Origin: an uncultured Clostridia bacterium | GTDB taxonomy: Bacteria > Bacillota > Clostridia > TANB77 > CAG-508 | Length of the DNA: 64,000 nucleotides | Assembly (NCBI GenBank): GCA_934130935.1 | Contig: CAKOYQ010000008.1 | Coordinates: 9,588 to 73,587, forward strand | Reading direction: 5' to 3' | Shown here: in pieces, positions 18,801 through 27,946 of the stretch | How the letters are laid out: the number at the start of each line of letters is the position of its first letter | Position numbering within the stretch: the stretch's first letter is position 1 | Translations under genes and position numbers: made by a program | Notes under the pieces: generated by a model | Told to the model about the DNA's origin: nothing | The model's input: the letters and a program-made list of their open reading frames with translations, nothing else | Databases searched by the model: none

Positions 18801-21254
18801 TTATTTACTTTCTTCTGACTGAGCAATTTCTGGAGTTAATGTTTCCATACTTACAACTTTTCCACCATCTGTCGTTCTCATCAAAGTTACACCTTGTGTT
18901 GAGCGTCCTAACACACTTATATCTTTTACTTTAAGTCTTATTATTGTTCCTTTATCAGTTATAAGCATTACATCTTCATCATCTGTTGCTATTCTTGCTC
19001 CAACTAATTTACCTGTTTTTTGAGTTACCTTATATGTTATAACACCTTTTCCTCCTCGAATTTGTACTCTGTATTCATCAAGTTCTGTTCTTTTTCCAAA
19101 TCCGTTTTCTGTAATTGCAAGTAATGTTGCTTTTCCACCTGCAATAATTGATTCCATTCCTATAACTTCATCATCTTCATCAATCCTAATTCCTATAACA
19201 CCTTGTGAAACTCTACCGATTGGACGGACATCTTTTTCGTCAAATGTAATACACATTCCATTTCTTGTAACAAGAATTACATTATCTTCTCCATCAGTCA
19301 ATCTAACTGCAATTAACTCATCATCTTCTTTTAATGTTATTCCTTGCAATCCTGTCTTACGTGCTGAATTATATTCAGCCAAAGCTGTTTTCTTTATTAA
19401 TCCATTTTTTGTTGACATTAATAAGTATTTACCTTCTGCAAAATTTTGAATTGGTATAACTGCTGATACTTTTTCTCCTGCGTCTAAACTTAATAAGTTT
19501 ACAATCGCTGTTCCCCTAGCAGTTCTACCTGCTTCTGGTACTTCATATCCTCTTAGTTTATACAATTTTCCTTTATTAGTAAAGAATAAAATAGTGTCAT
19601 GTGTAGAGGCTGTAAATATTTGTTTTACAAAGTCTTCCTCTCTTGTAGCAATTCCTGTTATTCCTTTTCCTCCACGTTTTTGACTTCTATATGTATCTAT
19701 TGGCATTCTTTTAATATATCCAAAATGTGTTAAAGCTATAACTGTCTGTTCTTCTTTTATCAAATCTTCAACATCGATTTCTCCCTCTGCTGCTACAATC
19801 TTTGTTTTTCTATCATCTCCAAACTTATTTTTAATTTCAATAAGTTCTTCTTTTATAATATCAAATACTAATTTTTCACTATTTAAAATTGCTCTTAAAT
19901 GTTCAATTAATTCCATTAATTGTTTATATTCTTCTTCAATCTTTTCTCTTTGCAATCCTGATAGTGTTTTTAGTCTCATGTCCAAAATTGCTTGTGCTTG
20001 TATATCTGTTAATCCAAATCTTTCCATCAATCTTTCTTTTGCATCATCATAAGAGTTACGGATAATTGCAATTACCTCATCTATATTATCAATAGCAATT
20101 CTTAAACCTTCTAATATATGAGCTCTTGCTAATGCTTTATCCAAATCAAATTGAGTTCTACGCAAAATAACAGTTTTTCTATGATCAATATAACAATCTA
20201 AACATTGTCTTAATGTTAATATTTTTGGCTCTCCATCTACTAAAGCCAACATTATTACTCCAAATGTATCTTGCATTTGTGTATTTTTATATAATTGATT
20301 TAATACTACTTGAGGATTAGCATCTCTTTTAAGTTCCATTACAATTCTAACTCTTTCTTTTCTATCTGATTCATCACGTAATTCAGAGATTCCTTCTATC
20401 CTCTTCTCTCTAGTTAATCTTGCAATATTTTCAATTAGACGAGCTTTATTTACTTGATATGGTAATGATGAAACTATTATCCTTTGCTTATTTCCACTCA
20501 TTTCCTCTATCTCTGCTTCTGCTCTCATTATAATTTTGCCTCTTCCAGTTCGATATGCCTCTTTAATTCCCTCTAAACCAAGAATCATTCCTCCTGTTGG
20601 AAAATCAGGTCCTTTTATTATTTGCATTAAATCTTCATCTGTTACATTATCATCATCAATAATTTTTATTATTCCATCCACAATTTCTGTTAAATTATGT
20701 GGTGGTATATTTGTTGCCATTCCTACAGCTATTCCTGATGAACCATTAACTAATAATGCTGGTATCTTTGAAGGTAAAACTGTTGGTTCTTGCAATCTAT
20801 CATCATAGTTTGGCATAAAGTCAACTGTATTCTTTTCTATATCTACTAACATTTGCTCAGCTATTTTTGACATTCTTGCTTCTGTATACCTCATCGCAGC
20901 AGCACCATCACCATCTATTGAACCAAAATTACCATGTCCATCTACTAGCATATATCTCATTGAAAAGTCTTGTGCCATTCTTACCATCGCATCATATACT
21001 GATGCATCTCCATGTGGATGATATCTTCCTAATACAGAACCTACTGTATTTGCACATTTCCTATATGGCTTGTCTGAGGTAATTCCATCTTCATGCATAG
21101 CATACAATATTCTTCTATGTACTGGTTTTAATCCATCTCTTACATCTGGTAATGCTCTTGATACAATAACACTCATTGCATAATCGATGTAAGCTGTTTT
21201 CATCTCTTGTTCAATATCTCTTTGAATTATATTTCCATCTTGTCTTTCATCCAT
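18801..21254 (-). CDS. gyrA: DNA gyrase subunit A
   Basis: 817 aa, typical length. N-terminal breakage-reunion domain: AYIDYAMSVIVSRALPDVRDGLKPVHRRILYAM, the quinolone-determining stretch (YHPHGDASVYDAMVRMAQDFSM), and the catalytic Tyr in RYTEARMSK (AAMRYTEARM). The C-terminal beta-pinwheel shows the GyrA-box QKRGGKGITG, which separates GyrA from ParC. The N-terminus carries DERQDGNIIQRDIEQEMKTAYIDYA. With GyrB it introduces negative supercoils. In most Firmicutes gyrA directly follows gyrB; here about 4.7 kb with T4SS-1 genes intervene. Confidence 0.97.
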   Translation of the reverse strand: MDERQDGNIIQRDIEQEMKTAYIDYAMSVIVSRALPDVRDGLKPVHRRILYAMHEDGITSDKPYRKCANTVGSVLGRYHPHGDASVYDAMVRMAQDFSMRYMLVDGHGNFGSIDGDGAAAMRYTEARMSKIAEQMLVDIEKNTVDFMPNYDDRLQEPTVLPSKIPALLVNGSSGIAVGMATNIPPHNLTEIVDGIIKIIDDDNVTDEDLMQIIKGPDFPTGGMILGLEGIKEAYRTGRGKIIMRAEAEIEEMSGNKQRIIVSSLPYQVNKARLIENIARLTREKRIEGISELRDESDRKERVRIVMELKRDANPQVVLNQLYKNTQMQDTFGVIMLALVDGEPKILTLRQCLDCYIDHRKTVILRRTQFDLDKALARAHILEGLRIAIDNIDEVIAIIRNSYDDAKERLMERFGLTDIQAQAILDMRLKTLSGLQREKIEEEYKQLMELIEHLRAILNSEKLVFDIIKEELIEIKNKFGDDRKTKIVAAEGEIDVEDLIKEEQTVIALTHFGYIKRMPIDTYRSQKRGGKGITGIATREEDFVKQIFTASTHDTILFFTNKGKLYKLRGYEVPEAGRTARGTAIVNLLSLDAGEKVSAVIPIQNFAEGKYLLMSTKNGLIKKTALAEYNSARKTGLQGITLKEDDELIAVRLTDGEDNVILVTRNGMCITFDEKDVRPIGRVSQGVIGIRIDEDDEVIGMESIIAGGKATLLAITENGFGKRTELDEYRVQIRGGKGVITYKVTQKTGKLVGARIATDDEDVMLITDKGTIIRLKVKDISVLGRSTQGVTLMRTTDGGKVVSMETLTPEIAQSEESK

Positions 21255-21351
21255 AGTTTTCTACCTCTTTCTTTTTTCTTATACTTTTGTATTATATTAT
21301 ACTAATCCTTATTTTGCAAGGGTTTTGGGTAATTATTTTCTCATTTTTTAC

Positions 21352-21567
21352 TTATTTTTTTAAGCTTTTTATTATAAATCTAACTCCATCCTTAAAGCCT
21401 TGTTTATAATATAATTCACTTATTATATTCATTTTTATATTATTCCTTTCTTCTTCGCTATTAACCTTTATTTGTTTTATTTTATAGTGATATTCTCTCT
21501 GTATATTTTCTTCTATATCCTCATATCTTTCTTCAAAAATTCTATTTAACATTTCATCATCAAACAT
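21352..21567 (-). CDS. small charged helical protein of unknown function
   Basis: 71 aa, not recognised. Highly charged and helical (MFDDEMLNRIFEERYEDI, then EYHYKIKQIKVNSEEERNN), ending YYKQGFKDGVRFIIKSLKK. The final FKDGVRF segment resembles that of small phage or mobile-element proteins with a YxxGFxDG motif. The ATG is preceded by AGGAGAAA. It lies between gyrA and a divergent XRE regulator, so it may belong with the regulator or the T4SS-1 insertion. Confidence that it is a real gene is fair, because of the ribosome site and intact helices. Confidence 0.55.
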   Translation of the reverse strand: MFDDEMLNRIFEERYEDIEENIQREYHYKIKQIKVNSEEERNNIKMNIISELYYKQGFKDGVRFIIKSLKK

Positions 21568-21741
21568 ATTTTTCTCCTATATTTTATATTCTATTTTTTA
21601 TCTTTTACATATAATTTATTTTTATTCCCACTAATTCTTATTATCCTCTATAATTACTGTGTATGTGAAAAATATGCTATTTGCTTATTATATGTTGACA
21701 ATTTTCGCTATATAATGTAGAAAAATCTTTGAGGTGAGCAT

Positions 21742-22092
21742 ATGCAATTTAATAGAGAAAATATCGATATTGGTGAAAGGCTACGTAGTATAAGAGAGGG
21801 CATGAACATGACTAGAGAACAATTCTCTGAAAAAATTGACATTACAGATTCTTTTTTAGGTCAAATTGAAAGAGGTGAACGTGCTTTAAGTGTAAAAACT
21901 TTAAAAAAAGTTGTAAAATATACTGGCGTTTCCGCAGATTATTTATTATTCGGGCAAGATAACAATAATAAAACAATTCAAAAAATAAATAATATTTTAA
22001 CAGTAAATTCTGATGCAACATCTGATTTTATTTATCATATTGTTATGTGTTCAAATGACTTCTGTAAAAAAATTTTAGAAGAAAATAAATAA
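21742..22092 (+). CDS. XRE-family helix-turn-helix regulator
   Basis: 116 aa. Residues 10-70 are a Cro/CI-type HTH: IGERLRSIREGMNMTREQFSEKIDITDSFLGQIERGERALSVKTLKKVVKYTG with the usual SxxxQIERG recognition helix. The remaining 45 residues are a polar C-terminus with two cysteines. GAGGTG ribosome site 5 bp before ATG. It stands divergently from the 71-aa gene and next to the VirB4 operon of T4SS-1, making it a candidate regulator of that operon; no operator is identified. Confidence 0.88.
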   Translation: MQFNRENIDIGERLRSIREGMNMTREQFSEKIDITDSFLGQIERGERALSVKTLKKVVKYTGVSADYLLFGQDNNNKTIQKINNILTVNSDATSDFIYHIVMCSNDFCKKILEENK

Positions 22093-22103
22093 GAACTTAT
22101 ACT

Positions 22104-22133
22104 AAATACATGCACCTTTTTTGCATGTATTTT
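22104..22133. terminator. terminator between the XRE gene and the T4SS-1 minus operon
   Basis: AATACATGCA and TGCATGTATT form a 10-bp perfect stem followed by TTTAG on the plus strand and a poly-A/T flank on the other. It serves both converging genes. Confidence 0.75.
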
Positions 22134-22833
22134 AGCTTGCAAGATTATTTGCTAATTTTATCTCATTTTCTGTGATATTAAAATTTTGCCCATTATTTTT
22201 TATTAAATTATGAAGTGTTTTAACCCTTTTTGTTTCTTTAATAATATTTTCCAATGGAATTATTTTTTCTGACTCCTGCTCAATCTTTTTTAATTCTTTT
22301 GTCATTTTCTCAAAATCTCTTTGGTTATAATATTCTTTCCAGTTTTTTAAATATTTTTCTAATTTCTCAATAGTATTTGTCTGTTTATTTAACTCAGTTT
22401 TTATATTTTTAGTTACATTATTTAATAATACATTTTTTCCATTTTTTATAAGATTATTAACATTTTTATTTATATACCCATTTTGATATGTTTTATTTAT
22501 TACTTTATCTAATACACCTGAAATTGAATCTATAATTCCTCCACTACCTATTGCAATTTTTACTTGTTCAATATTTTCAAAATTTCCACTAATTATTCCA
22601 TTAGCACTTTTCCAAAAATCTATAGCAGAATTTATTGCTGTATCTATGCCTGATTTTAACCCATTTTGTAATAAAGCATTTTTTATATCAATTATTTGAT
22701 TTTCTATTAAATCTGGTAATATTGCTCTTAGTCCTATATCCAAAGCACTATTTATTGTTCTTCCAATAACATTATTTAAAAAATTTTTTTTCTCTATATT
22801 AATATTATTATTTATTTGATTTTCTATTTCCAT
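22132..22833 (-). CDS. unknown protein at the end of the T4SS-1 VirB4 operon
   Basis: 233 aa using the ATG at 22833, which is preceded by AAAGGAAAGG; a longer frame to 22902 overlaps the VirB4 stop and lacks a ribosome site. No family recognised. The protein is Asn/Ile/Lys-rich; residues about 20-60 and 85-105 are amphipathic to hydrophobic with glycines (GLKSGIDTAINSAIDFW, SGGIIDSISGVLDKV), and the C-terminal half is predicted coiled helix. No signal peptide or catalytic motif. Being 19 bp after VirB4 it may be a T4SS accessory or a secreted substrate; this is inference from position only. Confidence 0.6.
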   Translation of the reverse strand: MEIENQINNNINIEKKNFLNNVIGRTINSALDIGLRAILPDLIENQIIDIKNALLQNGLKSGIDTAINSAIDFWKSANGIISGNFENIEQVKIAIGSGGIIDSISGVLDKVINKTYQNGYINKNVNNLIKNGKNVLLNNVTKNIKTELNKQTNTIEKLEKYLKNWKEYYNQRDFEKMTKELKKIEQESEKIIPLENIIKETKRVKTLHNLIKNNGQNFNITENEIKLANNLAS

Positions 22834-22852
22834 ATATTTTTCCTTTCCTTTT

Positions 22853-24676
22853 TTATTTATTTTTTTCTTCAATAATTTCTTTTTCAAAATCACTTGCTTC
22901 AATATTTATTAAAATATGCTCATCACCAACAAATGTCAAACATTCTCCTCTTCTTAAAGATTTTATTTCTATTTTTTCTTTTTCTGATAAATTAGAATAT
23001 TGTGATAATACCTTAATATTTTCTTCTTCTAAGGAAAAAAATGTTTTTATGCTAGAATTATTTAAAATACTTTTTCCGTAAGTTCCATTTTCTAAACTAA
23101 ATAAATCTGAAATATCTTGTGTAATTGCAACACTACTCCCTCCATATTTTCTAATAGTTTTAAAAATCTTATAAATAAATTTTGCAACTTCTTTATTTGA
23201 TGTAACACCTATTAATCTCCATATCTCATCTAAATAAATTGCTTTTTTTATTTTTCTATTTATTTTTATTTTATCCCAAAATAATTCTGTAAATAAATAC
23301 ATTCCATATTTCATATTTTCTTCACCTAATTCATATACATCAGCAATAATTAATTTTTTATTTAATTCTATATTTGTATAATTATTAAAAAATTTCAATG
23401 AGCCTTTAATAAATGGTATCAATTTTATTTTAAATTTTTTTGTTTTTTCATCATTTAAATTATTATATAAATCTTCCAATATTGGCATATCTTTTGTTAT
23501 TTTAAATTTACCCTTTTTATATAATGTTTTATCATTAAATGTAATATTTTTCTTTTTATATGTTTCAATTAATTTTTCTTCTAAAATTGCTTTTTCTTCC
23601 TCATTTAACTCTCCAAAAATTAAATTAAAAAATCCAATTAATTTTCCTATTTTTGTTGCTAAATATCCGTGCTCATTTTCTTCTATGCTTTCTTTTCTAA
23701 TATCAAAAATATTTATATAATTTTCAGAAGTAGGTCCTATTTTTATAATTGTGCCATTTAATTTTTTAGCAATATTATTATATTCTTTTTCTGGGTCTAT
23801 TACATATTGTTCAATTCCTAATAATGTATTTCTTAAAATTAATAATTTTGTATAAAAAGACTTCCCAGCTCCACTTGTTCCAAAAATACACATATTTGCA
23901 TTTTTATATTTACTGGTATTATATCTATCAATTAAAATTAAAGAATTATTATACATATTATTCCCTATATAAATCCCCTTTTCTTCAACTATTGATGATG
24001 ACAAAAACGGATATGTACTTATTAATCCAGATGTCAAAATATTCCTTTTTCCAACTTGTTTTAAATCTTCATGATTTTCTAATATAGGTAAACATGAAAT
24101 AAAAATTTGCTCTTGTCTAAAATTTGCTCTTCTTGTTTGTAAGCCTTTACTTTGCAATATTCCTTCTATTTTATCTAAATTATATTCTAATTCTTTTTTA
24201 TCTTTTGCAAAAACATTTAAATAAATATATAAAAAATATATATTTTCATTATTTATTTGAATTTCCTTTCTTATATATTTTGCATCATTATATGTAAAAG
24301 CTGCTATATCTATATCCTGTCTGTTTTCACTTGATTGTTTTAATTCAACTCCAACATTTCCTATATTATAGGTCAATTCTTTAATTGTTTTAGCTGTTTC
24401 CTGTTTTTCATAAAATATTGAAATATTCATATTTATATTTGTTTCTATTAAAGATTTTAAAATTAATTCATTATATTCTCTATAATAATTTACTATAATT
24501 ATTCCAGAATAAAAATAATCATCTATCTCCAAAAATTTAGGATTATTTAAATTAATATATGTTGGAGAAATAAAATCCTTTTCATTAAAAAATCCTTCAT
24601 ATAATTTTATATTATTTTTTTCTCCCTCTTTTTTTAATATTTTATCTTTAATATTGTTTATTATTTTTTTATTCAT
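22853..24676 (-). CDS. VirB4-type T4SS ATPase, T4SS-1
   Basis: 607 aa. An N-terminal domain of about 210 residues resembles CagE/TraC-VirB (YREYNELILKSLIETN, GVELKQSSE). ATPase core: Walker A CIFGTSGAGKSFYTK near 262, VIDPEKEYNNIAKKLNG just after it (typical of VirB4), Walker B KAIYLDEIWRLIG near 480, then GGSSVAITQDISDLFS and the C-terminal LRRGECLTFVGDEHI. VirB4 powers assembly and transport of T4SS. Its first domain seems partly supplied by the separate upstream 180-190-aa gene, as also in T4SS-2. Minus-strand operon between gyrA and gyrB. Confidence 0.9.
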   Translation of the reverse strand: MNKKIINNIKDKILKKEGEKNNIKLYEGFFNEKDFISPTYINLNNPKFLEIDDYFYSGIIIVNYYREYNELILKSLIETNINMNISIFYEKQETAKTIKELTYNIGNVGVELKQSSENRQDIDIAAFTYNDAKYIRKEIQINNENIYFLYIYLNVFAKDKKELEYNLDKIEGILQSKGLQTRRANFRQEQIFISCLPILENHEDLKQVGKRNILTSGLISTYPFLSSSIVEEKGIYIGNNMYNNSLILIDRYNTSKYKNANMCIFGTSGAGKSFYTKLLILRNTLLGIEQYVIDPEKEYNNIAKKLNGTIIKIGPTSENYINIFDIRKESIEENEHGYLATKIGKLIGFFNLIFGELNEEEKAILEEKLIETYKKKNITFNDKTLYKKGKFKITKDMPILEDLYNNLNDEKTKKFKIKLIPFIKGSLKFFNNYTNIELNKKLIIADVYELGEENMKYGMYLFTELFWDKIKINRKIKKAIYLDEIWRLIGVTSNKEVAKFIYKIFKTIRKYGGSSVAITQDISDLFSLENGTYGKSILNNSSIKTFFSLEEENIKVLSQYSNLSEKEKIEIKSLRRGECLTFVGDEHILINIEASDFEKEIIEEKNK

Positions 24677-24695
24677 ATTTTTCCTTTCTACCTTT

Positions 24696-25247
24696 TTAAT
24701 ATTTATCCAAAAATTTTTTTAAATTAAAAAATGAAAATAAAATATTTTTTGTTTCATCTCTACTACATTCTAAAACTATATTTCCACATCTTATCAAACA
24801 ATCTTTTATTTTAAAATATTTTTCATTTAATTCTTGAATAATATTTTCTTCTAAATTTTCTGTATTATTTTTAATAATTAAATAAATATTTTTTGATGCA
24901 GATTTGTTTTTATTATTTTTTTCTTTAATAAATTCAACATAATTTTGTGAATATTTTTTTATTATTTTATTTTTTTCTCTTTGAGATATTTTTTGAATAT
25001 TTTCTATGTGTTCACTTAAATCTTCTTTTTTACTTTGAATTAAAATTTGAATATCAAAATTACATGTTTTTAAAAAAACTTTATAAGAATTTAAAATCGA
25101 TTCTTTTTCTAATTGAGTTTTTAAATTAAAATTTATTGGAATTACCTTTAATATTTTTATATATTTATTTTTTTTTACTTTTATAATACCTCTTTCTAAA
25201 ATTCTTTCTATGGGTATCCACTTTTGTATAGATCTAATCTTTCTCAC
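24696..25247 (-). CDS. stand-alone VirB4 N-terminal-domain-like protein, T4SS-1
   Basis: About 180-183 aa. Opens RSIQKWIPIERILERGIIKVKKNKYIKIL and continues PINFNLKTQLEKESILNSYKVFL and FDIQILIQSKKEDL. The same order (self-interaction motif, Asn-Tyr-Asp/Asn-Leu, single-gene helix, QIYIQTRS-like strand) is found in the T4SS-2 protein at 43095, so the two are paralogues. Family: TraC-like domain that precedes VirB4 ATPases. Start is uncertain: GTG 25247 lies inside the GGAGGTG ribosome site, and the properly spaced codon is ATT at 25238. It lies 19 bp before the VirB4 gene. Confidence 0.72.
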   Translation of the reverse strand: MRKIRSIQKWIPIERILERGIIKVKKNKYIKILKVIPINFNLKTQLEKESILNSYKVFLKTCNFDIQILIQSKKEDLSEHIENIQKISQREKNKIIKKYSQNYVEFIKEKNNKNKSASKNIYLIIKNNTENLEENIIQELNEKYFKIKDCLIRCGNIVLECSRDETKNILFSFFNLKKFLDKY

Positions 25248-25271
25248 CTCCAATATACCAAGCTGCAACAT

Positions 25272-25480
25272 AAAAAAATATTGAAATAAATTAAAATTTT
25301 AAGAATTAATTTTATAATTAAAAGAAAAATAAAACTATTTATATGATATTTTTATTATATAATGAATTAGTAAAAAAAGCAAGAAAAATCGTTCGACAAA
25401 AATCGACAAAAGGGCAAAAACGGAACCGACCCCAAATGTCCCTCAAAAAAATTTTAAATTTTTTGTATAGAAAAAATTTT
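25272..25480. other. gene-free spacer upstream of the T4SS-1 operon
   Basis: No ORF. A+T-rich, with a local G/C-containing patch near 25384-25442 (repeated TCGACAAAA, then GGAACCGACCCC and GTCCCTC). It probably holds the promoter of the minus-strand operon and the upstream edge of the ncRNA candidate, but no consensus promoter is clear on the minus strand. Confidence 0.4.
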
Positions 25481-25494
25481 TCTGCACATAATAT

Positions 25495-25940
25495 GTGTAT
25501 AAGGTTAACATCAGTTGAGTGAAGAGTATTGATGGATTATTTATTAGTTTGTTAATATTCGAGCAAAGATGTATATTGGTTCATTTTTATGGATTAATAT
25601 ATGTCGGCGATAAAAATATATTATATGTATGTAAGCTGTATTTTATTTAAATTTTCAAGGATTATTTTTATATTTTATATATGGTTAAATTATATGTAAT
25701 ATATTTGAACTAAGATTATTCTTGTATTATATGGGATTGTTATTAGTCCCTCGAGGATGAATATGGTTTCTACTAGTGCATTTGTAGTCGAGCAACTGAT
25801 TAATATATGTGGTGTATGGTTTATTTGTATAGCAATATGCATTAGATCAAACCACTATATATATTAGTCTGAGTTAAGATTGGTTTTGGCTTTATAGATA
25901 ATAGGATTCCACTTGATATGGAATCCTATTAATTTTTTTC
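25495..25940 (+). ncRNA. candidate structured non-coding RNA between T4SS-1 and gyrB
   Basis: No ORF on either strand, yet the stretch ends in a strand-specific terminator. Upstream, TTGTAT (25463-25468) and CATAAT (25487-25492) 18 bp apart could be its promoter. Stems visible include TATTAGTC with GATTAATA enclosing CTCGA/TCGAG and CTAC/GTAG (about 25740-25810). The phrases CGAGCAA and GATTAATATATGT each occur twice (near 25560 and 25600, again near 25790 and 25800), suggesting two related halves. I could not match it to 6S, SRP, tmRNA or RNase P signatures. Its length would be about 440 nt. Confidence 0.45.
25899..25940 (+). terminator. plus-strand intrinsic terminator
   Basis: AATAGGATTCCA and TGGAATCCTATT pair perfectly across a 7-nt loop, followed by AATTTTTTTCTTTTTT on the plus strand. 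The minus strand lacks a T run after the stem, so this does not serve gyrB and implies a plus-strand transcript upstream. Confidence 0.8.
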
Positions 25941-25962
25941 TTTTTTTAAATTATATATTATT

Positions 25963-27894
25963 TTAAATATCAAGATTTTTTACAAATTTTGCATTTTTTT
26001 CTATAAATTCTCTTCTTGGGTTAACTTCATCCCCCATTAATATATTAAATATTTCATCTGCTTTAATTGCATCATCCATAGTTACTTGTATTAAAGTTCT
26101 TTTTTCTGGGTCCATTGTTGTTTCCCATAATTGTTCAGGATTCATTTCCCCTAAACCTTTATATCTTTGAATTGAAAGTGAATCTCTTGTAATTCCTTTT
26201 GCTTCTAGTTCTGCAAATGCCTGATCTAATCCTTCATCTGTATAGCAATAAATATCCTTCATTCCTTTTTTAGATAATTTGAATAATGGTGGTTGAGCCA
26301 AGTAAACATTTCCATTTTCTATAAGAGGTCTCATATATCTAAAGAAAAATGTTAGCATTAATGTTCTAATATGTGCTCCATCAACATCAGCATCAGCCAT
26401 TATTATTACTTTTCCATATCTAATTTTAGTAATATCAAATTCATTACCAATTCCAGCACCAATAGCGACAATTACTGGATTCAATTTATCATTTCCATAT
26501 ATTTTATCAGCTCTTGCTTTTTCAACATTAAGCATTTTTCCCCATAATGGTAAAATTGCTTGAAATTTTCTGTCTCTTCCTTGTTTTGCACTTCCTCCAG
26601 CTGAATCTCCCTCTACTATATATACTTCACATTCCTCTGCAACTTTACTGCTACAATCTGCAAGTTTTCCTGGTAATGTAGAAGTTTCCAATGCACTTTT
26701 TCTACGAACAAGCTCTCTCGCTTTTCTTGCAGCTTCTCTGGCTCTTGATGCACTTACACATTTTTCCAAAATTGCTTTTGCAACATTTGGATTCTCTTCT
26801 AAAAATGTTGATAGTGCCTCATTTACCATTGATTGTACAACACCTGTTACTTCACTGTTTCCTAATTTTGTTTTTGTCTGTCCTTCAAATTGAGGCTCTC
26901 TAACTTTTACAGAAACTACAGCTGTAATTCCTTCTCTTATATCTTCACCTTGTAAATTTGAATCTTTTTCTTTTAAGAAGTTATGGCTACGTGCATAATC
27001 ATTAAATACTTTTGTTAATGCTCTTTTAAAGCCTTCAAGATGAGTTCCACCTTCAATAGTATTAATATTATTTACAAATGTATGAATATTTTCTGTATAA
27101 GCTGTTGTATATTGTATAGCTATTTCAACAGGAGTTTCTCCATTTCTTTCTATATATATAGGATTTTTATGTAATTTTTCTTTATTTTTATTTAAATATT
27201 CAACAAAAGATTTTAATCCACCTTCAAAACAAAATTCTGCTTTTTTTATATTTTCTTCATCTCTCTTATCTTCTATTGTAATCTTTAAGCCTTTTGTTAA
27301 AAAAGCAATTTCTCTAAATCTTGTTTCTAATGTTTCATAATCATAGTTTCTTGTTTCAAATATTGTATCATCTGCAAGGAATCTAACCTTGGTTCCTGTC
27401 TTTTCTGAGTTTCCAATTTTTTCAAGTTTTTTCACAGTTTTTCCTTTTTCGAAATACATTTGATAAATTCCGCCATCTCTTTGAATAGTTACTTCTGTCC
27501 AAGTTGCTAAAGCATTTACAACAGATGCACCTACTCCATGTAGACCTCCAGATACTTTATATCCACTATCTCCACCAAATTTTCCACCAGCATGTAAAAC
27601 CGTGTATACAGTTTCTGCTGTAGATATATGTGTTTTTGGATGTATTTCTACAGGTATTCCTCTACCATTATCTTCAACACTTATAACATTACCTGGTTCA
27701 ATTTCTACATTAATTTCTGTACAATACCCAGCCATAGCCTCATCAACACAATTATCAACAATTTCATAAACTAAATGATGCAATCCTCTTACTGATGTAC
27801 TACCTATATACATACCTGGTCTTTTTCTAACTGCTTCCAATCCTTCTAATACTTGGATTTGATCTGCTCCATATTCATGATTATACTTTTCCAT
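25963..27894 (-). CDS. gyrB: DNA gyrase subunit B
   Basis: 643 aa, full length. GHKL ATPase: QVLEGLEAVRKRPGMYIGS, EIVDNCVDEAMAG, VEDNGRGIP, GLHGVGASVVNAL and KGTKV-type residues. Transducer region TTAYTENIHTFVNNINTIEGGTH. Toprim: EVYIVEGDSAGGSAKQGRDRKFQA and MADADVDGAHIRTLML (metal-binding DxD). C-terminus RYKGLGEMNPEQLWETTMDP and PRREFIEKNAKFVKNLDI. ATP-driven subunit of gyrase. Minus strand, 52 bp after recF, in the leftward dnaA-dnaN-recF-gyrB series. Confidence 0.97.
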   Translation of the reverse strand: MEKYNHEYGADQIQVLEGLEAVRKRPGMYIGSTSVRGLHHLVYEIVDNCVDEAMAGYCTEINVEIEPGNVISVEDNGRGIPVEIHPKTHISTAETVYTVLHAGGKFGGDSGYKVSGGLHGVGASVVNALATWTEVTIQRDGGIYQMYFEKGKTVKKLEKIGNSEKTGTKVRFLADDTIFETRNYDYETLETRFREIAFLTKGLKITIEDKRDEENIKKAEFCFEGGLKSFVEYLNKNKEKLHKNPIYIERNGETPVEIAIQYTTAYTENIHTFVNNINTIEGGTHLEGFKRALTKVFNDYARSHNFLKEKDSNLQGEDIREGITAVVSVKVREPQFEGQTKTKLGNSEVTGVVQSMVNEALSTFLEENPNVAKAILEKCVSASRAREAARKARELVRRKSALETSTLPGKLADCSSKVAEECEVYIVEGDSAGGSAKQGRDRKFQAILPLWGKMLNVEKARADKIYGNDKLNPVIVAIGAGIGNEFDITKIRYGKVIIMADADVDGAHIRTLMLTFFFRYMRPLIENGNVYLAQPPLFKLSKKGMKDIYCYTDEGLDQAFAELEAKGITRDSLSIQRYKGLGEMNPEQLWETTMDPEKRTLIQVTMDDAIKADEIFNILMGDEVNPRREFIEKNAKFVKNLDI

Positions 27895-27946
27895 TTATTT
27901 TCCTTCCTTTCAATAGCACACTATTGGAAAAATTTTCAAAATGCAC

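Noticed and set aside
21695..21716. TTGACA and TATAAT upstream of the XRE gene as one promoter
   Set aside because: The hexamers are only 10 bp apart, so they cannot be used together.
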